A stretch of DNA of 64,000 nucleotides from Lepeophtheirus salmonis (lineage: Eukaryota > Arthropoda > Copepoda > Siphonostomatoida > Caligidae), in NCBI RefSeq assembly GCF_016086655.4, contig NC_052134.2:10478001-10542000 (forward strand), in the 5' to 3' direction. Numbering within the stretch: the stretch's first letter is position 1; every line of letters starts with the position of its first letter. This document shows, in pieces, positions 50,301-58,880 of the stretch. The notes below the pieces were generated by a model. The model was not told the origin of the DNA, ran no database searches, and saw nothing but the letters and a program-made list of their open reading frames with translations. Both the position numbers and the translations under genes were made by a program.

Positions 50301-53300
50301 TTAATAAATAAATAAATGAGAATCATCCGTCCTTATTATATATTTTGTTCACAATTGATGTTTTCTTTGAATTGTTTAGTCAAAATATGTAATAATTTTT
50401 ACTATTCCAACATTAAATGGTTGTTTTATGTAGGAAAAATAATGGAGTTACATCCCAAAATTCCAATGTATACATGTAATGAATTCGAACCAGAAACAAA
50501 TGAGTAATAAGAAGAAACGATTCGATTATAACTTCTCCTTAATCAATATATCATCATTAGCTATGATGGTTTATCAATGCTAGAAAATACTCATGGATTG
50601 ACAAACAAGCATAATATGAGGCAAAAGATTAATTCCCTCATTATTTCAACAGAAAAAAATTATTTAATGTGTTTTATAGTTATAAAAATGGCATATTTTG
50701 ATCAACAAATTTAAAGGAAACCTCCATTTTAACTAAAAATAAACAATAAGGACGTATAAACTTCATTTATGTATATATTAAGGTGGAATATTCTTGAGTG
50801 AAAATGGCTTAAAGGCGAAGTGAGGACAAATATTTTATGGACAAAGTACTGGACACCAAAAAAAAAACCCAAAAAATAACTCAAATCACTTCTATATGCT
50901 GTGTAAACGGGCAAAAAGCAAATGTCTTTTTAATTGTTAGAGAATAATTATTTAATTCTGAGTGTGTTTATGTTTTATTTTTATTTTTGTGTGTGTGTTT
51001 GTTTGTTCCCATTTACTTAAATGGGGATTTGGTGGGGATTGGAGTGTAAAACCAACGAAGCGGATTAAAAAAAGTGTCCCTCTTCCATATTGAATGTGTT
51101 CTCAATGTATATACTATGTAGTTTATATATTTGAAATGAGAATCAAATAGACCCTTGGAGAGATGTGGAAAACTGCACACCACCTTTTTTTGAATGTATT
51201 AGAACTGGATCCGAGCTGACACTTTCTGTGCTTTCTCCTTTTTTGTAAAGTTCATAAATTACGTATTGTTTTTATTTTTATTTTTTCGTTGTTGTTTTTC
51301 TTGTTCCAAATGAACATAAAATCTTTTTCATTTTTGGTTCACCTTATTTATTGCTTTTTCACTAGAGACTTCTTTTAAAGAAATTAATGTTCTATATGTA
51401 TATTAATTTAATAGAATTGATTTTGAAAATATATGTAAGGGAATTAAATTATGACTCTGTTAATGAAATTTGTATCAAATTTGATATGTGAGTTTTGGAA
51501 TCTTTGATTTGAGTAATTTCGTATTTTTTTATTCAAAAACTTCATATATGTAATTGTAAATATTTTATATATTTTGAGTAGTTTTGTGTCGGTCTTTATT
51601 TAGGTCTGAGGACCATGGTCCAGTCCATTTCCAGTTGTCCGTCCCTTATGAAGGTAAAATAAATCCTTCGTTGCGTCATTAAGGGTAATTTTTCCATTTT
51701 TTATACTTCCTTTTTATTGAGTGGTCCATTCAAATCTGAACACTTTGAACTTTAAACTTCAACAAAATATAATGTATTAATTAACAATTTCAACCAAATT
51801 AATATTGTAAATAGATGTGTATCTGAGCTCTCTTAATCATTGATGCGGCAAATATTGCTTCCATGCGACGGCGAAAGGCCTGGCAACAGTTGAGGAAGTA
51901 TTCCCCTGGCATGACGTACCAATGCTGGCTGACAGTGGTTTTGAAGACCTCTGTGTTTGGGTGACGGACACAACAGGCCTTCCCCTCGACATACACACAA
52001 AAGGTGTCGGCAAGGGGGTTGGCATCAGAGCTGTGGCGGTGCCAAAAGTGCCAAAAAAGAGTTCAAAAGAGTCTTGCAACTATGCACATGGGGTTCTTTA
52101 ATTGTTGGTGTCAAAAGTGGCCTCTCCACCATCACAAGGCTCTTTCCACACTTTTTTTATAACTCTCAAGACAGCTCAGTGTGAAATCAGAAGATTTTTA
52201 GCATGGGCCCTTATGTACTGAGAGAATTGGCGGGGGCTGCTTTCTGTAGCTCTTCCAGGTCCAGTTTGACCTTTTTGACAGAGCCCGTCTTCCTCTCCAA
52301 CATTTTGGACTTGATGACGGCGTAGACGGTGGTCTTAGAGAAGCCTAATTCCTTAGAGTTCGTGAATATAAATTCGCCAATCACTTTCAAGTGTCATTTT
52401 CTCGACTTGACCGTAAGCTATAGAGCTCAGATTTTTTGTAACTAATTGTTTATGGTTAAATATATCGAAATATGAATTATTTTCAACCACTCAACCTTGA
52501 TTAATTATTGAATTAGTAAGTGTTCAGATTTTAATAGACCACCCGGTATAATAGAATGAATATTATAACTAAGTAAAAATTATAGTATTCTGAAGTTGGG
52601 CAGATCCTTAAAATAGCTAATACTTATTATAGGCTTTTCCAAGGATTAAGAAACATTTGGGGGCCATTGTGATACCAGCAGCAACGAGAGCGAAAGGACG
52701 AAAAACAACAAACTATTTTAAAGTTATGTCCAACTTTATAAACAAGTGACATACTATAAACTTCTCATATATATATATTTTTTTTTTAATTTGTCAACTT
52801 CTAATCAATATTATGCATTTTTTTATCAGTCCATATGAATTATAAAATAAGTTTAAGATATAAAAGCGTAAGTCAAATTGACCAAATTTCTGGAGAAAAG
52901 TAACCTAACTTTGAGATCCCACCTTGGGAGCTCTTATAAAAAAGCCAACACGATTTTTGGTACAGTGCTAACCCTATTTATAAGAAACATGTTGCCAAAG
53001 TTTCATATTCATAAGAGTTGGTCTTTCCTTATTGTTGATCAAGTACTTGCAAGTGTATTTCAGATTTTATTTTTTTTTAAATTAAAATTGAGGTCATAAG
53101 AAATTTAAATAATCTAATTTTGAGTTCATTTTTAAATCCTTACACTTCAAAATAGTTAAGTACCAAATTTCAAGAAGTCTTTTGGATAAAAAAAAATATA
53201 CTAGGAAAAGTAGCGTCGAGTAAGAAAACATTAAAGCGACGTTGAAAATTTGGGTCTGAGACGATTATCTATATCTCAGAAACGACTCTTAATCTACTCA

Positions 53301-55094
53301 TGAATTTGAGCTTGTGTACCTAAAAATCATCCAAATTGGGGACATTTTTATTTGATCTATTTGACATGGAATGACCTTGTATTAAATGTCTCAATTTGTT
53401 CTCTCTATGATTCCTGAGATTGTGAGTGATGGGGATTTCCATGCACAAGTTCACTTGCACAACTCATGGGCTGAGGTCTATTATATACTATTAGAAAAAG
53501 TTCTGTATTAGAGAAAGGTTCCTTCATGCTCAATGAAGCGGTGGCAGTGGCTAATGCCCCAACTTTTCAACCAGCAGTTCACTTGCACAGCAATTTGGGC
53601 TGGGTTGTATTATAGGATATTGAAAGTGGTCCTTGATGCTCAATGAAGCGGTGGGGGTGGGTAATGATCCACCTCTTGAATGTATGGGTCTTTCACACAT
53701 CCCTTAGTAAAAGGAGTCTTTGATGCTCAGGGAAGTGGTAGGGGTCGGTAATAATACACCTTTTGGACCAGTGGTTCATTTGCACAAGTAGTGGGTCAGG
53801 GTGCATTATAGGATATTAGAAAGGGTCTTTGATACTCAGGATAGCGTTGGCAAAGGATTTTGATCCCCCTGTGCACACGCGGTTAACTAATGTCAGCCGT
53901 GGGCTGGGTTGTATTATAAAATAGTCGAAGGGTCGTTGATATTCAAGATAATGGTGGTGATAGGTTTTATGCTCTGGAAAAATCTGTTGACCGAGGTGAT
54001 ATTTTGCAAAATTTATAATGTCTGGTTTTTCATACTATAGTTTGATTTTTGAATTCTATATAAATTTCATTAAAAATGTACTAGATCAGGGATGTCAAGC
54101 CTTTTAATATAATGGACCGCATTACAACTTGAAATATTTTTGTGGATTACAGAACCTATTAAGTTAAATTGCATGAAAAATGGCTATATAAAACAAAAAT
54201 TTATATATAAATTTGTTTCAATTTTAGAGGAGATATAAATAAAGCCCAATTTTAATTTTTCATGGCTAAACTGTTAAAATAAGCTCAACTGGCAACCCTG
54301 TTACATTCTCAGAAAATACGAGATGCAGTAGAATATTTTCAATGTTTGTACGTATTATGAGCGTTCTACGCGTTTTGATGATATTGAGGCAATTTTGGTA
54401 AAAAATACTAGTTTATGTGAGAATGAGTAGTTGGCCACACGTAGCCATTGGATAGTCCAAAATGTTCCCTACAATCCACTGGTTGGACATCCTTGCACCT
54501 GATTATCGAATTGCTTGAAATGAAATTGTATTTTAATCAAACAATGACAATTTAAATAAAGTTAAAATTACTATTAGCCACTCTTTTGGAAATTTTTTAA
54601 ATTGACCGGGTATTTTGCACATTTCCCGCTCTGAAGGACATTTTGTACATGCCCCACTCTAACGAGTATTTTGGAAATTGCCTGATTTTCCACACTTCCC
54701 GTAAAGTATAGATGATATAATAAAAGAATAAACTACTCCTGTGGGAAAAGGAAACAAAGCAGTTTTTATTAGAGGTATATAGAGTTCCAGGCATCACCTT
54801 AGTGAGACTTAATGGGCTAAGGGATTTGACAACTAATCATTAAAATATTCCATTTTTATAGAACAGATCAGAAAATACTCAAAATTTATTTTTTTAAATA
54901 GATGGGTCACTTGAACGTCGTAGAGGCTCCAGATATCCTCTACTCTGAAACATCCAATGATACAATCATCAACGAAGGTTCGGACCTACGACTCCGATGC
55001 AAAGCAAAAGGATATCCTGAGCCGTCAATGACTTGGAGGAGAGAGGATCGACGACCTATCACTATTCGTAGATCCAATGGAGGACATGCTAAAG
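41303..55094 (+). CDS. DIP/lachesin-like Ig-superfamily receptor, 5' part
   Basis: Four exons of an Ig-domain surface protein of the insect DIP (Dpr-interacting protein) type, which pairs with Dpr receptors in synaptic partner choice. Exon 1 (41303-41348) is a short signal peptide, 'MEKLIFLFFVYVPQR'. Exon 2 (41501-41607) starts Ig1 with 'PLENITVAAGRNAQFTCHV', including a glycosylation site NIT and the first Cys. Exon 3 (42905-43096) completes Ig1: 'LAWLRSDSKAILAIHNHMV', then 'DSGNYMCQINTEPM' with the second Cys. Exon 4 (54902-55094) opens Ig2 with 'VVEAPDILYSETSND' and 'LRLRCKAKGYPEPSMTWRRE'. Splice phases 1, 0, 0, 1 all agree and all donors are GT. The rest of Ig2, Ig3 and any GPI signal must lie beyond the window. 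I found no convincing next exon up to 64000. No frame break. Confidence 0.88.
41608..42215. other. DIP-like intron 2, first part, with short tandem repeat
   Basis: At about 41975-42095 a run of near-identical units built on 'cggtctagttcggtccaaa' (three to four units of about 33 bp). Otherwise plain intron. Confidence 0.5.
42216..42634. mobile_element. hAT-type MITE with near-perfect 8-bp target duplication
   Basis: The element lies between flanks 'cttagaac' and 'tttagaac' (7 of 8 match). Ends 'atggatgtccagcc' and 'ttggacatccctgg' are inverted repeats. The interior lacks a transposase. A second copy with 'cagggatgtcaagcctttta' is at 54087-54501. Short TIRs plus an 8-bp duplication are typical of hAT elements. 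Confidence 0.65.
43364..44010. repeat. Foldback MITE with CAGGGCTG-type ends
   Basis: Left 'agggctgggacggtactct' and right 'gaacctctgtacagccct' are inverted. Internal 'cagttcggtacgaaccg' is also mirrored near 43975. About 650 bp, no coding capacity. hAT-like ends, but no clear target duplication. Confidence 0.55.
44037..44657. repeat. Foldback MITE, 'GGTCCTTAT' family, long copy
   Basis: Left 'agtgttggatcggtctaaaa'. The right portion carries 'ccttattaaggactgaagac' and 'aaataaggaatgacaca'. Same family as 15785-16050, with extra central sequence. Confidence 0.5.
44748..45661 (+). pseudogene. Mariner deletion derivative with 25-bp TIRs (family C)
   Basis: Left 'tacgagggttgtctgaatag' and right 'cttttcagaatcctcttgta' are inverted copies continuing for about 25 bp. 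The interior holds the N-terminal start in pieces ('EYVALIKYLF') joined closely to a C-terminal tail ('LQRWTHRREKCVALHVEK' in shifted frame). The catalytic core is missing. About 914 bp. Confidence 0.7.
46072..46868 (-). pseudogene. Mariner deletion derivative (family A), both TIRs
   Basis: Ends 'taccgagtggtccattaggt' and 'tttcaattcaccacacggta'. The minus strand has the HTH/N-terminal region at the right (about 46560-46760) and the C-terminal tail at the left, with the catalytic middle deleted, as in the 12.3 and 51.7-kb copies. About 797 bp. An open frame on the plus strand (46232-46471) is antisense shadow. Confidence 0.8.
47205..47640 (+). pseudogene. Mos1-type mariner transposase relic, mid to C-terminal
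   Basis: Plus frame: 'TPDSNLLSTDWTVHDEPNSK', then 'GKVMGSVLWGG' and 'LTFIDYLEKDRNDGN', all familiar from Mos1/SETMAR-like transposases around the second Asp. It then skips to 'FEDLKRMFTEKK' near the C-terminus. The 'HQDNAPCH'-type segment and the third Asp are deleted. No N-terminal half here. Confidence 0.8.
48430..48745 (+). pseudogene. Mos1-type mariner relic, N-terminal part
   Basis: Begins 'MEVKNEKI', stop, 'YILQYHYDQAEKVEQGG', followed in shifted frames by the 'VRWLFQRVRYDNMDVQNV'-like HTH region and a 'AGPDFKPLF' linker. Homologous to the N-terminus of Mos1/SETMAR transposases. Stops throughout. Confidence 0.7.
49299..49709. repeat. AT-rich TIR element, complete copy
   Basis: Bounded by 'aggggcatccccagggggtg' and 'taaccctgcagatgcccct'. 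The outer 9-10 bases are inverted repeats. Interior: 300 bp of 'ttttttgaatttttt'-like units. Same family as 27405-27672, and the right end matches 1.6, 35.3 and 35.6 kb. Confidence 0.65.
51583..51715. repeat. 'GGTCCTTAT' MITE fragment cut by a mariner copy
   Basis: 'tgtcggtctttatttaggtc' with 'ccatggtccagtccatttcc' matches the left half of the MITE at 15.8 kb. It ends exactly where the next mariner copy begins. Confidence 0.55.
51716..52548 (-). pseudogene. Mariner deletion derivative (family A), both TIRs
   Basis: Ends 'attgagtggtccattcaaat' and 'tttaatagaccacccggta'. Minus strand: N-terminal region at the right ('FSKTTVYAVIKSKMLERKTG'-like) and C-terminal tail at the left ('YFLNCCQAFRRRMEAIFAAS'). 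A 'LPTPFVCMSRGRP' junction segment lies where the catalytic centre should be. About 833 bp. Confidence 0.82.
53440..53965. repeat. Degenerate minisatellite, units of about 80-130 bp
   Basis: The word 'gatgctcaatgaagcggtgg' or a close variant recurs five times (about 53527, 53635, 53713, 53830, 53938). The word 'gttcacttgcacaa...gggctggg' recurs four times. Units share order and differ by substitutions and partial deletions. G/T-rich on the plus strand, unlike the flanks. Confidence 0.75.
54087..54501. mobile_element. hAT-type MITE, second copy
   Basis: Left 'cagggatgtcaagcctttta' and right 'ggttggacatccttgcacctg' are imperfect inverted repeats. The subterminal 'aatataatggaccgcattac' equals the complement of the right end of the 42.2-kb copy. 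Target duplication not recognisable. Confidence 0.6.
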
Positions 55095-55549
55095 GTGAGT
55101 TTCTTTAGCCCTCCCCCACTCTCTAAAATCATAAAAACCATGTACTCAAATAGGATTGAAAGAATAAGGGAAAAAATTAACAAAAAAATGTTAATTGGTG
55201 TCACATCCAGTGAAAATATATGGTTATACAAAAATTAATTAAAATGCTATCTGACAGATAAATACAACCACAACAAAACAAAACATTTATGAAAACCATA
55301 TTCCCATGGTCGTATGTACAAAAAGTGAGGGATGTATATTGTATATATATATATACAATATACAACAAATTTTTGTTTTTTAAATCCACTTTTTGACAAA
55401 TGATGAAATAGTTTTGGGAAACTAAATAATTGGTTTTGTATATAAAAAAACAACATTTTTAACATATATATGTATATATAAATATTGTGACCCTCCTTAA
55501 ATGTCCAATACCCTTTGATTGGTCACGTGAATATGCCGTTAAATACGGG
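55095..55549. other. DIP-like intron 4, start
   Basis: Donor GTGAGT at 55095-55100. A perfect palindrome 'gtatattgtatata' and its complement is centred near 55350. Nothing coding. Confidence 0.5.
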
Positions 55550-55675
55550 AACAGCCCTCCCCCAACAAACCCCCCCAGGCCTTTAACCCCCGACTAACTA
55601 CCCTCTGTCAAACTACCCCTCATCCTTTAACCCCCGACCAACTACCCCCTTGACCCTAACCCCGCTCCCATCCTT
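55550..55675. repeat. C-rich island with repeated 'TTTAACCCCCGAC'
   Basis: C makes up about half the bases on the plus strand in an otherwise AT-rich region. Two copies of 'cctttaacccccgac' followed by 'aactaccc' sit about 45 bp apart, and there are several C4-C7 runs. On the minus strand this gives G-runs suited to quadruplex folding. Confidence 0.6.
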
Positions 55676-56314
55676 TTGTAATTTTATTATTAAGAAGTAC
55701 AGTTAGTAAATGATAGAGGGCCAAAGTAATATATGAATGTTATGGTTGTTTGGAGTGGTTGTTGAGCAATAAAACTTTCAATTTGAATCGGAAAGTAATT
55801 ATGAGTTCTTTAACAAGCTGTTATCTTTATTGTATCACGCAATCGGTCCTCTTAAAGAATCAGAAAAAAAGGCACCAAATCATCTGGTAGTTTGGCAAAT
55901 AAGTCAATCATACCAACCACTATTTATATCTTATATACTCGCAGACTATCACTGTTATACTTTTTCTTCAACATTTTTAAAATAAATTAAAAAAGAGAAC
56001 CCGGAACATTTTATCTCAAAATGTAAGGACACTGAAAAGATAAGAATTCGAATGTTATTCTATGAGAGATACATAATTATATTATTGGGAAGTAATTTTT
56101 GTTTTGTACCTTTTTGCTGCACTCAAGAAAATAATTGGTACAGTAAAATGAAATCCATTATTTTTACCAATAGATATATTTAGTGATGTGTATCTCACGT
56201 TATATGAGTGTGATCCATTTAGGCTAAAAAGTGTAACAAAGATCAAATTTCTTACTAAAAAAAATATGAAACAGTTTTGTGATTGTTTGACTCAGTAAAG
56301 TTTCAGGGCGCGTC
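55676..56314. other. Non-coding AT-rich DNA
   Basis: Nothing recognised. Confidence 0.4.
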
Positions 56315-56545
56315 AAAGATGGACATCAGCAAAGATAAAATACGCCATATTTTACAGTTTTTCTTTGGTAAAGCCGAAAAAATGTAAGCCATTGTTGATT
56401 GTCCTAATACTGTAATGGCCAATTACGACCAATTTTGATTTCGTTGATTCATTTCTAGTAACTTTGATGCTTAAGATGCAGAACGCGCATTGGAAGGTCA
56501 ATTGTCGAAAATGTGGATAAAATAATGGAAATTGTCGAGTCTGAC
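56315..56545 (+). pseudogene. Mos1-type mariner relic, N-terminal part
   Basis: 'MDISKDKIRHILQFFFGKAE' followed by 'SNFDA' and 'NVDKIMEIVESD' in shifted frames corresponds to the N-terminal HTH and linker of Mos1/SETMAR transposases. Several stops. It is more decayed than the 48.4-kb copy. Confidence 0.65.
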
Positions 56546-57504
56546 AGTCACTGATTTATTCCCTAGGAGATAAACATTAATCGAAAAAAATTTCTAAAAA
56601 AAAATGGATTTATTTTTACTACACCATTTACTAATTTTACCCTAATAAAAATACTGTTATCAAATTTAAGAGTACGATGACTCCTTTACTACCTTATATT
56701 TTAAATTTTGTATATAAGATTTATGGGATGATTTTTAAAAATTAAGTGTAATGTAAGAATAATTTTTTTAAATTATATAATGAAGAACAAAGTTTCGTCT
56801 TGATACAAAAAAGATGTATACTACCAAGGCAGTAGAATCCCCTTGTTAGAGTGTTACAACAATTTGGTTAATATCTATATTTTTTCTAAATATATCTGTT
56901 GCACCTTTTAGAATATATTCAAGTACGTATATGTTTTTGTAATTTATATAAGTAACTTCCGGTAAAGACCCTTCATAGGATTACATCAAGAGAGCTTTTG
57001 AACTAAAAAATAGTGTTGAAAGATCATCAAAGAAAAGCTTTCGTAATACTATATGTATATACAGAAAAAAAATCTACATGCAATACTCTATAATTCAATT
57101 TGTGATGACAAAAATTCAAAAAGGTTTTGCAATGAGAGGGAACTGTAGGTATTGTTATTTACATATTTTGATTTATGTAAGAGTCACACATATACACACC
57201 ATTATTTCTAAAGAGAATTATTGATCAGATACATTCTATTCTTTTTGATTTATTCAATAGTCATCTAATCTAATCAAATGAAATAAAATCAATCATTTTT
57301 AGGAATAAATTTTATTGTTATGTCGATTTGAGCCGATTGGGCAAAGTCGAATCGTTATGGAATTAAAAAGGAACAAAAAGTGGAAAGATTAAGCAATAGG
57401 GATGGTCGTTTGATTCACTTTTTTAAATTTAGAAAATTTGTATATTTCTATAAAATAGTATTTATACATTTTGTTTGTTTTTTGAATGTTCCTTTAATTG
57501 GGCG
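56546..57504. other. Non-coding AT-rich DNA
   Basis: Nothing recognised. Confidence 0.4.
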
Positions 57505-57720
57505 GATGGAGTTGCACTGATTAAGTATAGGTACTCATTGTAGTATTAAATTTACTCCATCTAACCTATTAATCTTCTTTGAAACCCAAATACATAATGT
57601 ATATTTCCTTCTTTAGGAATGACTGGGGCGCAAACCTACTCACGACGAGTACAAGAAAATAATTTATTTAGAATGCATTGCCCTTTGAGCTATTTCATTC
57701 CATTATTAAAATAGTTTGTG
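57505..57720 (-). repeat. tRNA-derived SINE, inverted copy
   Basis: Complement of 57681-57692 is the A box 'tagctcaaaggg', and complement of 57625-57636 is the B box 'ggtttgcgcccc'. The body 'ggttagatggagtaaattta' and 'cagtgcaactccatccgccc' matches the SINE at 40.7 kb. Confidence 0.7.
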
Positions 57721-58153
57721 GCAAATATGAGCTAGAGTGAGTGGGTTTTAGGGGTTCCTCAATATAGGTCTGCGAGTGCAGGCAAGAGCTGCAATATAAG
57801 CTATTTTTATTCCATTGTGATTATCTTCCTTGTTTTGGTTCTGTTCCATATATATCAAATGCAAGTTGAGAAAAACAAAGAAGCCTGAGACCATGACTTT
57901 TGGTGATGCTGATTGAATTGTTGTTTATAACGGCTCTGTGCCTCATTCTCCTCGTTTACCATATTCTCAATAGATGGTATGACAATTTTCTTTATCAAGT
58001 AGATATGTATATCCATCATGCAAAAGTGTTTTTCTCCCGTTTTTTATTCTTAATAACACCCCGATAGTTGGAAGTCAAAATGCAATAAATATGAAAACTA
58101 TAGTTAGAACTGCAACTGAATCTATTAACATACTATAAAATTTACTACGAATA
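57721..58153. other. Non-coding DNA
   Basis: Nothing recognised. Confidence 0.4.
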
Positions 58154-58880
58154 TACAGGGCTCGAAGCCATCCTCCGTATTAACAAAAAACAACATAACA
58201 TCTGTATTTTTTTAATATTTTTATTTCAAATAAAAAAAAGGCAATGTTGGTCATGAGTATTGAGGCTTATGCGATATAATTACCCTTATTCTCGATCACG
58301 GTCTCTGGAGAATACCTTGATGAAAGATTTTTGGGCATGGATGCAAAGTGTTCTTTGATGGGAGCCACCAGACTTGATATCAGTGTGTGCCTCAAAGTAA
58401 CAAGATACATTAAAAAATCCATTAGATTAAGATCTGGGATGCTGGAAGGCCACTGCTCCTTGGTCACGATGTCAAAGAGACATGTAGATTTCCATCAGCC
58501 TCACCTCGAAGATGTCCGGGGGTATGACGTTTCCCTCGATGGACCTCGAAATAGTCCTCCGGGGTATCTCTAATCTTTCTGTTTCTTCCTGGTTTCTCGG
58601 ATGTAATACATTGTTAATTCAGTGGTCTTACATATGTAACAGTTGCTGATTTTTGCTTGATTATTAATTAGACAAATAATTACGGTGCATCTCCGTTCCT
58701 CCTCTTTGAACTGAATCTCCGGCAGCTCTGACTATAGTTATTCCATTGTAACGAAATTAAACTGAATAAATGTATTTTGTCTGTATATTACACGGGATTA
58801 AAAATTTAAAAAATTATATCACGATGACATTTTGTTCCAAGGCGACCCAAAGAGGGGGAATTTCATCTTTGAGCCCTGTA
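58154..58880 (-). pseudogene. Mariner relic with TACAGGGCTC ends (family E)
   Basis: Ends 'tacagggctcgaag' and 'ctttgagccctgta' are inverted repeats. The minus strand includes 'PSSIPDLNLMDFLMYLVTL' (third-Asp context), then 'RYSPETVIENKGNYIA' and a stop. Upstream is an N-terminal fragment with 'RKTRKKQKD'. About 727 bp, internally deleted. Confidence 0.75.

Larger units (their letters stand above)
43097..54901 (+). other. 11.8-kb transposon-rich intron 3 of the DIP-like gene
   Basis: Donor GTAAGA at 43097 and acceptor 'ttaaatag' ending at 54901. It contains two foldback MITEs, three deleted mariner copies, two Mos1-like relics, an AT-rich TIR element, a hAT MITE and a minisatellite (listed separately). 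No exon-like sequence seen between them. Remaining stretches (47.6-48.4, 49.7-51.6, 52.5-53.4 kb) show nothing I can name. At 50187-50310 there is a 21-base A run, then 'cgccttaaactatttcgcat' and related 'ccttaa' words. Confidence 0.7.

Noticed and set aside
50187..50310. 21-base poly(A) followed by repeated 'ccttaa' words, considered as a retroposon tail
   Set aside because: No body sequence matching a SINE or a processed gene on either side.
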